Assembly: GCA_010093705.1 (NCBI GenBank)
Contig: MU006094.1
Coordinates: 595,550-659,549 of the forward strand
Length of the DNA: 64,000 bases
Reading direction: 5' to 3'
Origin: Patellaria atrata CBS 101060
Taxonomy: Eukaryota; Ascomycota; Dothideomycetes; Patellariales; Patellariaceae
Shown here one piece after another: positions 44,796 to 57,935 of this stretch. The notes beneath the pieces were generated by a model that was not told where the DNA came from, made no database searches, and saw only the letters and a program-made list of their open reading frames with translations. A program made the translations under genes and the position numbers. Position 1 is the stretch's first letter. Each line of letters opens with the position of its first letter.

Positions 44796-45478
44796 AGGTG
44801 ATATCTTAACTATGTATACTCTACTATGGCAGGGTTTAGGGATGATTCTGCGTTTCAATGGTTATCGTGGTAAAACGTGTCTATGAACGAAATCGAATAA
44901 GTGAATCACTATCTGGTCTATTTGAATACCCAGCTCACATAGCAGCATGAGCTAATCTCCCCAATTTGTACTGCTCGGCTGGACTGCGTATATTTCGCGG
45001 ATATGTTTCAAAAGTATAGGACCGCATGCTTCCAATCAAGACTTCCTCCGAACTCAAAAGTGGTAATAGTGGGCCTAGTACGACTATAGTACACGAAACA
45101 CTGCGGCGCTTAGATAGGCTGTTCCCGTCCCAGTGATCGCACGGTAAGAATCAAATGCTAAAGGCCTGCTGGAACATCAACCATGTCGCTTTAGATGAGA
45201 TCCCTTCAACCACCAACCTATAACCCCCATAAACGCCAAAGTGTATTTTGGAAATGCGACACTAGTCAGTAGACTCTTCGACCTACGGAAGAGCGGTTAG
45301 AACAGACATCTTGCCATATACTGAAGATTTGATGCCTAGTTGAAGCGTTCAACTCGGGGTAGACCGCCTGACTAATGGTGGCCCTAATGAGAAGTATTTT
45401 TTTCCATGTTCTAGTCGGGATATTAGGGCGTGATTATTACCACAGGAAACGGGTGTTTCGAGATATCATCATGCTATC
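44796..45478. other. Intergenic between convergent RPS8 and SNF2-helicase genes
   Basis: 3' flanks of both genes. No feature recognised. Confidence 0.5.
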
Positions 45479-48400
45479 TTAATTGGGAGATACCTGCCCG
45501 CCAAATATACTCAGTGAGAGAGATCGATCAGCTGAAGCGGAACTCCCGAGACTATTCTGTTGGCTTGTCGGTATTGAATCGGATAGGCCCTGTGGTGTAC
45601 TCTGTGGAGTTGAATGACTTCCTGGTATTGGACTTTCAAAAAGATCTGAAACGTTCAACTCTGTTGCGGGCGTAGCAGGTGGACCTCTAATCGGGACCGT
45701 CTTTTGCTTCTTTGCTCTTGCGGGGGTTCTCTTAGTCTCTCCATCCTGCTGATTTCTCTTCTTCGTCTGGGCCGTCTCTCCCCTTATAGCTCTATCAACA
45801 TCAATCCCCTCAATCTTGACATCCCCTCTTCCTTCTCTTCCAAAGATTTGCTGAGGGACCGCTAATTTGGCCATCTGTGCTTCACCCTGCCCTTCCACTG
45901 GATCGAAAGGGATGACTTTCGCGTTTTGAATGATATCAGTAATCTTGAAATCATCCTCCAGGTTCTTAGCCTCCTGGTGGTCTTTCCTCGTCATCGCTTT
46001 CGCACGTTGGAAGATCGCCTCCTCAATAGTACCCTTCAAGACCAATGTCTCGACCTCTACAGGCCGGGTTTGCCCAATACGATGTGCACGTTTGATAGCC
46101 TGCGCCTCAATACCTGGTCGATTGCAGGGGTTGAGGAAGAAAACGCGAGATGCTGCATTTACATTGAGACCGAGCGCACCGCTCCGGATGTCCATAAGGA
46201 GGACGCGGATAGTAGGATCCATGTTGAAGGCGACAATGTATTTGGAGCGTGTTTCTGCTCTAAGAGTATTTGCGTAGATTAGGTGTTTGATGTGGAGCAG
46301 TTCCAGACATTGAGCGATGTAATATGCAGCATTCTCTCCATCGTAGAAGACCAGAATTTTCTCCGCACGCTCGAGTCCAATGATCCGGCCGAGGAGATAA
46401 CTAATTTTAGCGGAAGTTGTGCCAATTACGTGAGAATTTCGAAGTGGAGACTCGGAAGGCAAGACGAATTTATCAAGTTCCGCTCGCTTCTTGCCACGTA
46501 TAGCTGTAATTTTCGCAGGGAGATTCATTTCTTGAGGCTCCTCTGTAGATTGATTAGACCATTGCTGTCGAGACTTTTTTGGACTCTTCGCTGCTGCGTG
46601 GATTTTTGCAGCTACTGGGGTCTCATCTACGCAGGAGATAGGAATAGAAGCGCTAAGCTGCCCTCCCTGGTTCTTGTCATCGTCTGAATCATAGTTGCTG
46701 TACGCTTGAGCGATTACTGTTTCTCCGAATTCTTTTAGGCCCTTGGTGGGTTCGACAGCAGTTATCTTGGTGTTAACAAATATCTGCGCTTGCAAAAGGT
46801 GGTAGATTCCTACGAGCATTGGTTGAACGACACCGCCTAAGGCCCATGAATGGCAAGATTGATCAGGCCACTTATCGACGAAAACACCTAACTCATGTGT
46901 CCTTCCCAAAGCTTTCCAACCAGGGCAGTCAAGAACAGCTCCTGCAAGTTTCATGCTTTCCTGGAGAAGTTTACGATCTTCTGGTGAGCACCTCGTATTT
47001 TCCTTTTCGAGGTAGGAAGTCGAAACACTAAGTGTACCCTGAACATCCTTTTCTCTAAATCCTGTCCAGATAATATTACTCTGACGAAGATTGGCAAGCA
47101 AATGAGCTCGAGGTTTCGTATTCTTTCTGTGGAATAGGTAATCTCCGTCTGTCCGCTCGCTTGTAATGGCATTTGACCGGAGAACTTGAATGAACAGATT
47201 AGCGGTCATTTTGTCATGAAATGAAGGCTCGAGATAGGTTGTATGATGGGTTAATGGGGGTAAAGTGATGTCTCTCTCAACATCACATGGTCGTGTTTTG
47301 ACAACTAAGCTGGAAAGTACTTTTCGCATCACACAAGAAAAACCCGAATAGGTTTTCCTTTGACGGTCTTCATGCCAATAAACATAATCTTCCCATTCCG
47401 CCGCACCTTCTGTAGATCGCGTCCAGGGGTGGACCTTCAGGAAATTTGAAGCCAGTAGACCGAGACTTTTCACAGCCCCAGCGTCTTCTTGAAAATCAAA
47501 TGATTTCCTTTCATCTATTGCTCTTTCACGTAAAGCTTCAGCATCTAAAGAATCCTCTATTCCATTTTTCAGCAAATCGACTTCAACACCAAGAAGGTCC
47601 TTAGCGGGTGTCCCGGTAATGACCCAACGCCTGTCTGCTGTTACTAGTTCTTTACCGACGAAAACTGCTGCAGAATTGGACGAGGAAAATCCATGTCCTT
47701 CATCAATAATAATTCGAAGGAAATGAAGATATTTCAGAGGCGAAGTGTATATTTCGTCGGCTTTGAGACATCGACAGTCCCGTATCCGAGATGCCCCGAT
47801 ATATTCACAGTTGCAAGTGGTGACAGACTTTTTTGAGAGGCGACGACCTTGACTGTCAGTACCATCCCGAACCTCTTGTTCGAACCTAGGCCGACTGAAA
47901 ATAATCAAATCAAACTCTGCGAGTTTACTCGGGCTTGGAAGAGGATCACCCGGTTTATCAATGACGATGGTCTTTAATGCGTTGTCCTCAACATGATCCT
48001 TCAATTGGAGCTGCCATTGGTGTACCAGGTTTCGAGGGACAACGACAATCGTTCCGCTACAAATCTGCACTTGTCGCGGTGCATATTTGCGCTGTCCCCT
48101 AACCAAGCGGACTGGTTCGACAGGAATGGAATAAGTAGCGGGACATTGATCTAGCTCTTTGATACATTGCATCATCTCTTCTCCAGTTCTAGCTTCTATC
48201 TTTCTCAAGGCAGCACGAGCAGGTATAGAATGCTTGTTGATAGTTGAAATAGTCATATTCACTAGGCTTGCCGCCACTGGACGACGAGCTAGGGATTGCT
48301 GATACTGAGATGGAATATTCGGCAGATGGTACTGTGTAGAAAGTATCACAGCAAGACATATCAGAGTTTTTCCCAGTCCCTGCTTTAATCAGACTAAGCT

Positions 48401-49306
48401 TTACTAAGAGAGTCATAAGGAACCTACCATAGTCTCTGCTAGAATGCCGCCCTTATTCGACTCGTAGTATCTTGGTGTACTCAAAAAGGAAACATCTCTC
48501 GGATTGTAATAATATACTTTACGCATGGGACTTGTTCGTTCATGAAGACGTGGGTCTAACTCTAGAACGGGTTCCGCTTCCCTCTGGACCATGAGAGCTG
48601 CAGAACGTGCTTGGTAGGGATACAAGAGTGTCTTGAGGCCCGGAATATGTATCTTATGGTTTAACAAATCATTGATAGCGCACCTCGAGAACCGGTTCCG
48701 CACCTTAGTAGCATCCGGAGAAGGTGATTCGAGCTTATTGAAGAGAAAGAATAGTGATCGATCTTCAAAGGTTCCCCAAACATTAAACATCTGCACGCAA
48801 TCCGGCATGGGAGCGCCATGCCAGGTATTTGGGGAAACATCGAGTCTTCCAATAAGATGGTGCAATGCTGATCTCAATAATCTTCCGTCGCGGGATGACT
48901 GATTGCGGTAAACATCATCCGGTAGAATGTAGACACGAATGATGATTTGATGATTTGTGAAGAGTCTATTCAAGTTGATGAACAGTCTGACGCAGTCTGC
49001 ATCCAATAGCTTTTGAACATCAACATTCAACGGTTCAGAGATATTGACTAAACCAAAGGTTTCCCGGTCGACCTCTTTCCAGTGAGCTGAATCGATATTT
49101 GCGTCATATTCATCGTGCCAGGTTAGTTCTATGTCCGGTGAAAGGTTTACTCGAAAGGTAGAATGATGCAAACATCCTACCGGTATGTAATCACGCAGTG
49201 CTGGACGTCGACTTCGATTTAGACATGCCGCGGGTCTAACCTTGGAGGATGAATCAGACGGAGAATCTTTCAGCGCGTCACTTTGGCTCAGATGAAAGCT
49301 ATCCAT
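45479..49306 (-). CDS. SNF2-family DNA-dependent ATPase/helicase
   Basis: Large chromatin or DNA-repair ATPase. Exons 49306-48428 and 48379-45479 give 1259 aa. The intron falls inside the Walker A motif: GGILAETM joins GLGKTLICLAVIL exactly in frame. Further motifs: IVVVPRNLVHQWQLQL (Ia), IIIDEGHGF (DEGH box in place of DEAH), WVITGTPAKDLLG (III), then EKILVFYDGENAAYYIAQCL, LMDIRSGALGLNVNAASRVF and AQAIKRAHRIGQTRPVEV (V-VI). No RING finger is seen between the lobes, where Rad5 and Rad16 carry one, so this is a separate fungal branch. The C-terminal 150 residues are basic and Ser/Thr/Pro-rich. Nuclear; precise role unknown. Confidence 0.9.
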
Positions 49307-51542
49307 CTGATAAATTCACCCCGACTCTATAACGAAAATTGAATTTAGTAGTCAACATTGGCGAATTTTTGGCTTTATCGACGCGACGGGACGTGAGGCA
49401 GCCATTTAAGGGTCCGTGCACTATTTTCTCTTTTCCATCCTTGCAACCCCTTAAGTTGGGAGAGTATATTTTTTTAATCCATTGTATTGCATTATCTACA
49501 ATACTACGCATGCAGCCTCTTGGGCTATAGCGCTACTCTTCTATCTACATAAATCCCTATTCTAGGGCAATAATATGTCTAGTGAGAGTGTCTGGGGATT
49601 GAAGCTCCCCAGTTGTTCAAACTTTGCGGTCTAATCCAAGCATTAGAAAAACTGAACCAACTCCACTATATCCTTTGCTCTTCAATTCCCTGCATTATAT
49701 ATCGATCTAGTTTTTCCCCTGTATGCTATCATTTTGAATATGTTTCTTGTTCTTCTTCATTGATTTCTTTTTTATGTAGCAGCCAGTTAGCTGTTGAGAT
49801 TTGTGTACTATGTATTGGGAGAGTATACGGACAATTCAAAACGCACTTTTAGACCTAAGCTAACTGCAGGACTACTATATACCCAGAGGAGGTATCTAGT
49901 AAGAATATCTATACGGATAATTTATTATTCTATACAAAGATACTCGTGTCTATTTTCTCAACGCGATATTATATTTTGCTATAGAACACGTAAGGTATTA
50001 TCCGTATGGGGATTCCTGCCATAGATAACTCCTCTAGCGTATACAGTAGTCGTACAGTTAGCTCGGGCCTAAAAGTACGTTTTGAAGTGTCTGTATACTT
50101 TCCCCTTAGGTTACGGGAACGTTACATCAATCAGTTCAGTATCTAATTAAACAAGGGGTGTGCCTCCTCAGGTGTTTAGATAAAGTGGTCAATCGTCCCA
50201 ACTTCCTGAACTGGTTTGTTTGAGATGACATCGAGCCGATACTTGCGAGATTCATCTCTGTTGAGACTTATCATCGAGTATATAATATCACGAGGAATTT
50301 GTCATACCTGATCTTGCTCTAACTCAGTTCTCCTATTCGGATAGCTGAGGGTTATGATATATTACACGGATATAGTCCTCTCTGTATGGACTTTGCCGAT
50401 GACTAAAAGGTGTAACAGGCTAGAGCCTAGTGGTATGAGCGCGCCCTGCATCCGAAGATCAGCCAGTAATATTTTCCTCAAACCTGCCTTCAGACTCTTC
50501 TCTTCTTCTTTATCTTGATTGTAGATAGCATCTGGACTAGATAGTTGGAACACAATTACTAGAGGCCGCTCACAAAAGGCACATAACACTTATGTCTGTA
50601 AGAGTAGTTTCTCACAGTTATTAATCAGATTGCGACATGATGATTTCTTTTAGGCACCACGAAGTCTGAACCAGATGTTGTGCTGACACGCCACGCCCCT
50701 CATAGTTCAAACGCCAAAATGTCAGATACCGACCATTAGGGAGTCAGGCCAGAAATTCAGTCAGATCAAAGTAACTGTTCAATCGCTGTGTCTAAGCACC
50801 TTATCCGAAGATGTCCAATTCATTCGTGTTTCCTTCCACCACTGCCACTCCTTACTAAAGTCACGTTCCTTACGTTCTCTTCAATCACAAACTCGGAAAA
50901 TTCTACTCTCGCATCTTCCTAATCACCTGTACTTGTCGAATTTCATGGCACTTTGGTGCAGTAGTACGCGGTACTTGCTCAGGTCATCCTACTGCATTGC
51001 AACTGATCATGTGGCTGCTTAAGGATACTCATTTGGGTTTAAGGAAATGGAATCTGCTATTAATTATCATGTATTCGCCACAGCAAAATCAGTTCATCTG
51101 GTTTTTTGGGACCCCAAGGGGTCTTCTTTTTGGCGTTTTTTTCTTTCGTTATTCATCATAATTTTTATGCTAGTACGTAAGCGATGAGTGAGGGAAGCGT
51201 ATACTAATGATAAAATCGAAGTAGATATCTTGAAGGGGGAATAGATATAAGTCTAATATTAAATCTATGTGCCATGTTGTAAACAGAATTATATAGGTAG
51301 CCTCTTAAATCGACTTTAGTAACTCTAGTATTAGTCTTATTTATTTTGTAGAAATTTAAATTATCAATTGCACACGAGGAGGAGGCTATCATAAGTACAA
51401 CTTTTGTTTTACTTTTTGATTCATTTTATAAAGTTGTCTGACCTCTAGGAGGGAAAAAAGAGAAAGAGCTTACCTTCGGTTTGCTCGGGTCATAATGTGA
51501 AGAAAGCTTACCTGTCCCATAAGAAATAATCCAGTAGTGTAC
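49307..51542. other. 2.2-kb AT-rich intergenic region containing a foldback element
   Basis: Between two minus-strand genes. Besides the foldback element (49816-50106) I see a short palindrome GACCCCAAGGGGTC near 51110 flanked by T runs. A 75-codon frame on the minus strand (50362-50589) has no support. Confidence 0.45.
49816..50106. mobile_element. MITE-like foldback element with terminal inverted repeats of about 105 bp
   Basis: The left arm (49816-49920) and the reverse complement of the right arm (about 50000-50106) align along their whole length at roughly 80 percent by eye. Shared blocks include AGTATAC, TTCAAAACG, ACTTTTAG, GCTAACTG, GACTACT, AGAGGAG and ATACGGATAAT. The central 75-80 bp are AT-rich and non-coding. 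No transposase is present and no sure target duplication is visible (TT on both sides at best). The size and structure fit a non-autonomous DNA transposon remnant. Confidence 0.75.
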
Positions 51543-52766
51543 CTACTGATCCTCTTCGGCATTACTTGAGCGCTTCTTTTGCAACGCCTTACTTCGACGA
51601 AGACTCTTTTTTTGTCTTCGCCGTGTTGAAGGTGCCTCCGGTACGAACCTTGTCATCAGGGGGCTCCTATAGTGACGCGGAATAAATTGGTGAGGTAACC
51701 ACACCACAGAATCAATATTTTCTGGAGGTTGATGGTATGGCTCCCATAGCCCTGCATCGCTGTCCAGCGCCTCTTGCTCGAATAATTCGGCTTCAGCCTT
51801 TCGAGATCTCATAGGATCTGACAACGATCCATTATCAGGAGCTTCTAGGGCCTCCCGACGCCAACGTGCTACCGAACGAGTGTTATATCTCGGTACTATG
51901 ATCCCTTGGTTGGCTCGTCTCAATGCTCTACGACGTGCATGTTTCCGTGCTATTTTGGTCATATCCGCCGCTGCAGAGTGTTCGGCTGTAGTGGGTTCTA
52001 CTGTCTCTGATTCTAGACCTATGGCCTTGAAGAAATCATTGTTTACGTTGAGCTCACCAGCTAGATTCGCCAGATCATTTCTTAGGGCGTTGGCATCCAC
52101 CGCTTGTGGAGTAGGACTTGGAGCTGGTGCTGACTCCGGATCAACAGATGACATGGGAGTATTATAGGGTACAATATGCACCGGCCCGTCTATGTCGAAT
52201 TGCGGCGTTCGAAGGAACTCCTGCTCCATCTCGGGATCTTTGTTAGGTATGAGACTATATTCCTCAGGAATAGTCTTCGCATCGGATATATCATGATCCT
52301 CATCGGCATTCTTGGAGTCCCGATGCGAAGTCTCAAGGTCTATCCCCCTTTCGTAGTCCAGCAGAATTCTATAACTTTGTCGGTGGATGGGAGGCTCTTC
52401 TTCATCCCTATGCACTTGAGCAGCATTAGTCTCTTCGGGATTCATTTCTGGTGGTTGTTCAATTCCGTTGCTGCTCTCGCCTCCCTCCTGTTTCCGCAAC
52501 CAGCCAAATATGTTGGTGATCTTAGAGAACGAAGAAAGGGTAGAGAAGATTCCGGATGCCACCGAGGACGTTACTTGGGTTTCTGGAATCCGACCACCAC
52601 AGCAAGGCAAATCATGGGTACGATAATGCCATTCTTCTATGTCTCCGAAACAGGTCGCCAGTCCACTAAAAAGTGTCTGCTGCTTATCGCAAGGACGAAT
52701 TTCCAAGTTATTTGGAAATCTGCTTCCTTCTGCGCATTGCCCATGGTGTTGTATTTCGAGACACAT
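51543..52766 (-). CDS. Unknown MCL-type protein with a cysteine-rich N-terminus
   Basis: Single exon, 407 aa from the chosen start MCLEIQHHGQCAEGS; the frame is open 58 codons further upstream, but that extension is Phe/Ile/Ser-rich and unconvincing. The N-terminal 60 residues hold Cys and His (CLEIQHHGQC, RPCDKQ, ATCFGD, LPCCGG), resembling small zinc-binding or knottin-like starts common in leotiomycete unknowns. The middle is acidic and Pro/Glu-rich. The C-terminal third is basic (KIARKHARRRALRRA, RRRQKKSLRRSKALQKKR), likely nuclear localisation. No known catalytic motif. Function unknown. Confidence 0.7.
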   Translation of the reverse strand: MCLEIQHHGQCAEGSRFPNNLEIRPCDKQQTLFSGLATCFGDIEEWHYRTHDLPCCGGRIPETQVTSSVASGIFSTLSSFSKITNIFGWLRKQEGGESSNGIEQPPEMNPEETNAAQVHRDEEEPPIHRQSYRILLDYERGIDLETSHRDSKNADEDHDISDAKTIPEEYSLIPNKDPEMEQEFLRTPQFDIDGPVHIVPYNTPMSSVDPESAPAPSPTPQAVDANALRNDLANLAGELNVNNDFFKAIGLESETVEPTTAEHSAAADMTKIARKHARRRALRRANQGIIVPRYNTRSVARWRREALEAPDNGSLSDPMRSRKAEAELFEQEALDSDAGLWEPYHQPPENIDSVVWLPHQFIPRHYRSPLMTRFVPEAPSTRRRQKKSLRRSKALQKKRSSNAEEDQ

Positions 52767-55065
52767 TTTATTGTGTGATATAGGTGAATGACAAATCAGT
52801 ATATAGTGAATGGGTAGCTTGAATGCGTTTTGCTTATTGAACCCAGTGTTTGAAGAGAAGATTGGAGAGGTGGAAATTGCAGGAAAGAAGTGGGATAAAA
52901 TTATATTCAATCCTTTACTACTCCTATAATGAGACCACATCGTCTATAAACAGTGCACGTAGCAACCCCCTATGTTCTTTCATGACCATCGACATAGTAA
53001 CAAAAAAAAGTTTTCGACTTCAATAGAATGTCAAGGAAGATATGTTTTGAGACAAGAGGAGACCCAATATTGAACATTGCGTAAAAACATACGTCCCGAA
53101 ATGGCGACTGAGACATGCTTTGTGTTTGATTATATCTGAGTTCTCCAGAGGTGGCTATTCGCATCTTGGTGTGCACAGTAAAATCATATATACTGCAGGC
53201 GTGTATGATTGGAGAATTTTGGGAAGATTTAAGGGATTTAAGAGAAGGGAAAAGATGGTTATGGCTCTCGTTGAAACGCATTTGGTGCTACAGAGGTCAT
53301 GGTGAGAGCAAGCGAGCGAGGCAAAAACCAAACATATCGCTCATAACAATTGCACCGATTTGTTATATGTACATTTTCTATTGAAAGAATGTCTAAATTC
53401 ATTTCAGAAAAGTTCATTCGCGAGGTATTATGAGCTCAGCTCAAGCATAATTTGGTGATTGAGGCTGCAAGTCTTACTAATCTGCTTGTTAGTAGCTCAG
53501 GACTCTTGTTGGAATCAACAAGCAGTGATACACTTTCCTTGATGTTTTTGACACGTCTTGTTTCGTGTCTCTCATCCTTCTACTTCTGAGTTGCCTATAT
53601 GCTAATATGAAAAATTTATTAGATGCCTCTTTCCGCTCTGGGTATTTGTCAGAAAATATACATATAACGAAGTCACGCACCAACGCGTTTCTACTCGCTC
53701 TATTTTGATATTGTCCCATACATTCTTCTCATGCTATACGGTAACAGGCTCGTCGATCAGTATCATCCCCCCTGGTACCCCGGTTGGCAGATAGTGCCGG
53801 CTACCATGTCGCTGGAACGAAAGTGATACGCACATGTGGTGCCGTCTTCAGAAACACCGGGAAATGCTGTCTCAGAGCACTTCAGCTCGAGTGAAATTGT
53901 ACCAATACTTGGAACGCTCGCTTCCTTCAGCATATGGAGACATGCATGGTGCTTTAATCGTCTATGCATTGTACCGAGACATTACTCCTAAGCGGGAATC
54001 ACTAGTTTTACAGCTATATTCAAGACTCTTATATCGCTGGTTACAAGGCCAATGAAAATCTCTGCTGAGCAAGCCAAGGTGGATACCTATTCAAGCTTAG
54101 CAAGTAACTGGGTACTCTATTTTATATTACAGTTATCAGCTTCGGGAAGCAAGCATATTAAATGTTTTAGGATTAGGTAAGGAAGTTCTGTTATAAGCTC
54201 AAATAGAGGACTTGCGTACCATAGGCTGACTCACTTCCAAACTACAGTGGGAAGACATTGTTTGTAGTTTAGCAAGTCAATCTTTTAGGTACATCACCGA
54301 TTTGCATGCATTCCTATAATGGTTTCAGTGATTATTACTTTGAAATGTAGCCGATTGGACACCAGCTTCATGGTCAACACTTCTACACAACTAGTCTTAA
54401 CGGTTGCATGTTTCGTCCACTCCAGTTGTTCAAAGCTTATATGCCACCACGACAGACGTTTTCAAGCCGATTGAGGCTCTCTTCCGATATAGTTAGGCTA
54501 TTTTGGAAGGGCTGTGTAGAACGGTCAGAATACCACAGTTCCCCCTAACTCTCCCCTTCTCAAGTTATATGCTTTCTATACACTTGGTACCGCAGTCCTA
54601 CATCTTAAATAAACTCGCAACGCATATTGTATGAGCATTCGTACAGCTAACAGTCATTTTGTATACTATGTTTCATGAGGTACGATGGAAGTTGAACGCT
54701 CTTTGAAGGCAACTATAACCTTTTACCACTGTTCTGGGTAATATTCATCTAGTGCTCTATCATTTCTTTCCCCACTCTCCTTGCATGGTTTCATTCCGAC
54801 TCTCTGAGCTTGAGCTGCAGCCGTCATCCACCGCGCCACATCAGTCAGTTCGAACAAAGAAATGACAAACACCATTTTGCGAACAGTGAGCACTTAGATA
54901 GTGACACGACTATTATGACAAAGAAGATGAACGGTTGTGCAAAATGCATAATAGGAACAAAGAAAATTTCCTTCTTACAATCCGGCGATGTTTACACTTC
55001 CTTTAACCATTTCGGTCTTCGCATCATTCTCATTATAGTTCAATGAGAGTATTGATGTACAAAGA
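52767..55065. other. 2.3-kb region without a supported gene
   Basis: Between the divergent MCL-type and HMG-box genes, holding both promoters. A 68-codon minus-strand frame (53763-53969) reads a Cys-containing, secreted-looking peptide (FPGVSEDGTTCAYHF, GTICQPGYQGG) but has no signal peptide or partner exon, so it is only noted. Confidence 0.4.
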
Positions 55066-57635
55066 ATGGAGATACATCCACTCGAAGCTATCTACGCCGA
55101 GGAAGCCGTTGCTCCACCATTGTTGCGTCCGTTGTTAAGAAAAGACCCGTTGTGTTCGTCGGACTGGCAAGACCGTACTTTGCCAAAACCTTGGTCTTCA
55201 CATCCTTTCCCAGCTGCGCTGAGAGAGAGAACTGGTGTCGACAACATGTCAGAGATACAAATTCAGCGACTGAATGATCCAAAGATCGAAGATGGGCGGG
55301 GTGGGATCTCCTCGCACATACGCCGAAGGTCGCACAGTATTATCCGTCAACGACGATATTGTCGAAGATCGAATACGCCCCAGGGAATCGAAGTCAATAG
55401 TGTCGAGTCACCCAAGCTAGAAGAGAACTCATTAACGTTAGTGAGAAGGAGGACCGTAGATACTGTACGAAAGGAGGACCACAGCATCGTGACACCGCAA
55501 CAGGCGGATCTCTCAGATCATATTAGGGCAGCTTCAGAGGAATCGAGGGATTCTACAGAGTTAACACCACACGTTTGCCTTTGCCCCCCCGAACCCAAGG
55601 TTCCACGGCCAAGAAATGGTTAGTATATGCTCTCTTTCTCTCCAAATGTTTTTGAGCGTGAATTTTTTTTTTCTTTTTCCGATGCGTTCGTTTTTCTTTC
55701 TTTATATTTTCTTGTGCATTCTTACACTTTTCTTGATATCAATAACTAATCCCTTTCTTTGTAGCCTTTATCCTCTATCGTCAGCATCACCAAGCCAATA
55801 TTGCTGCTCAACACCCAGGTCTTCCAAATCCGGATATCTCAAAGATCCTCGGTGAACAGTGGAAAGCTGAAGAAGATAAAGTGAGAGAGCAGTGGAAAAT
55901 TTTGGCTGGAGTAAGTCTTACTGCACAGACTTAGCTAACTGCAATACTGACCCCGTAAAAGGAGGAGAAGGAGCGCCATCAGGCACAGTACCCCGACTAT
56001 CGCTTCAAGCCCCGTAGGCAGGGACGTAACAATAGCGGAGCCCTTACTAGCAGCGTATTATCAACTTCCCCGGATAGTGGACAACTGTGTGCCAGGTGCG
56101 GAGGACGCAGCATCATATCTCCCACTTACCCTCTTCCACACTATAGGAACAACAGCTTTACAGCAACCCCAGATCTGAGAGACGAAGCATTCGCGAACCC
56201 GAATCCTTCGCTGAATTCACAACATCACGCTTCAAACGCTGCTGTGTCTATTCGAATTCCCTCACCACCCAATTATACTAGAGCTTCTTCAATATCCCCA
56301 TCCCAGATACCACATCTCCCCCGCGTTATTCACTCTTCTCCTCCTACCCCTCGATTCCACCGTGAACTTTCCCACGTCCTACCAGGCCGTCCCAATATCA
56401 CAGAAATCGCACTTCCATCCGCAAAACGAGAAATGCTTTCACCCTTAGGTCCGGACGCGAAGCGTAGACGTATCGAGACTTCCAATCTCCCACCTAGGAC
56501 GCAATACGTCCCAGTGAGCGCTCGGCTAGGCAATGGAACCCCTTTCCCCTTCCCTTCGGGCCCTTATCCTTCCCGTGGCATGGCTACCCCCACTCGTCTC
56601 CCAATGCTACAGCAAAGCATCATCCAGCGTCGCAGTAGCGTTTCCCGCCCTGATACTCTCCTCACACGCCGCTCACCAGCATCTATGGGACCTCCTCCAC
56701 GGCCCAGCCCCAGGCACCTCTCTGCTTCCGCAGCAACAGCATCAAACCTGTCTGCTGCGGCGTCCAACAAGGCGCTTTCAGGTGCTCAACCGGCCGGGGA
56801 ACCATTGAGGCTCGCACCGCTGACGGATCAGTCGCGCTCGGTGGAAGCCATGGTGATGTCGACGCCAGTACTGGGGAAGATTTGGACGCTGCGGCGTATT
56901 GCACCGGCGCTGAAGCAGCCCGTAGATAGTCCGGGCTTCCCGGTGCGAGGAGCTATTGTGGCTGTGGAAGGCGATACGGATGAAGGAGTCGAAGTGATGA
57001 CTAGGTTCCTGGCCGAAGAGTTCAGACGTGAGGATGATGCGTACAAAGTTAGAGTAATGAGGGGCCCGGAGGTACCTAAAGGTACTAGTGAGGTTATGAA
57101 GAGAGATTATTTGAAGGTGATTGGGGAGTGGGAAAGCAAGGGTGAGGAGATGGAGAGATTCATCACCACCCCCATCTCGGTAAGTAACGAAGACGTAAGG
57201 GACAGAAGGGAAGAGGGGGAAATAGTGGAAGATGAGAAGACGAGTAGAATTGCGCAGCCGGAGCTGGAGCAAGATACCGCCAACAAACTGAGCAAGACTC
57301 CCCTGATCCTTCTCCCAACCTATCATCTCCGCGCTTCAGATGCCTACGCATCTCGGATGCCGATCCAAGATAACTACTCACCGATCGACCATTGGACGTG
57401 GATGGCAACGCTATGGCGAGGGATCGTGGGGCCGGATATCACAATTTTCGTCAAGGAGGTTCCTAAGGAAGAGATGGGAAAAGAAAAAGCGGTTGAGTTG
57501 AAAGAAGAAATTAAGACGATACTAGTTCAAAAAGTCAAAGGAGAGCCAATCGGCGAGAGAGAATTAAGAAGGGCAAGGTTTGAAATGGGGGAATGGGTTA
57601 GGGGAATTTGTACAGGGCTCGGGGGAACCCAGTGA
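55066..57635 (+). CDS. HMG-box transcription factor (fmf-1/PaHMG5/Ste11-like)
   Basis: Sequence-specific MATA-HMG type regulator; orthologous groups in Pezizomycotina control mating and sexual development. Exons 55066-55618, 55765-55910 and 55962-57635 give 790 aa. The HMG box is split by both introns: VPRPRN joins AFILYRQHHQANIAAQHPGL, then ISKILGEQWKAEEDKV, then EEKERHQAQYPDYRFKPRR (about residues 178-255). Upstream residues include HIRRRSHSIIRQRRYCRR. The long C-terminus is Pro/Ser-rich and then contains a conserved-looking globular part (GKIWTLRRIAPAL, RGAIVAVEGD, DHWTWMATLWRGIVGPDITI). A long C-terminal domain beyond the box is seen in fmf-1 relatives; assignment to that group is inference. 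Confidence 0.82.
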
Positions 57636-57935
57636 GATGTAGATTGATACCAAAGATGTGGTAGATCCACGGTAAAATCGTACTCATGGCGTTTATCTTA
57701 ATATATCTGTAATTAATAAATCGAGTTGCACAGGAGATTTTCGCCGGAGGATTGGGATTCTAGGTGAGGCCAAACACATTGTATTCGCTATCAACCCATT
57801 TTTGAGAGATGCGGTGTCATCCGCCCACTTCGACCTATGCGACCCCGGCAATTTCTGTCACTCGATCGTACACGCTACCGTCCGACCCAACCCATGCAGT
57901 GATTAATCGGAAAGAAGAGGCTATTGCAGACCCGT
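57636..57935. other. 300-bp gap between convergent HMG-box and RPS10 genes
   Basis: 3' flanks only. Nothing else recognised. Confidence 0.5.

Noticed and set aside
50362-50589. 75-codon minus-strand frame downstream of the foldback element
   Set aside because: Not recognisable as transposase or any host domain.
53763-53969. Small Cys-containing minus-strand frame
   Set aside because: Secreted-looking C-terminal part but no signal peptide, upstream exon or known family; could be chance or a relic.
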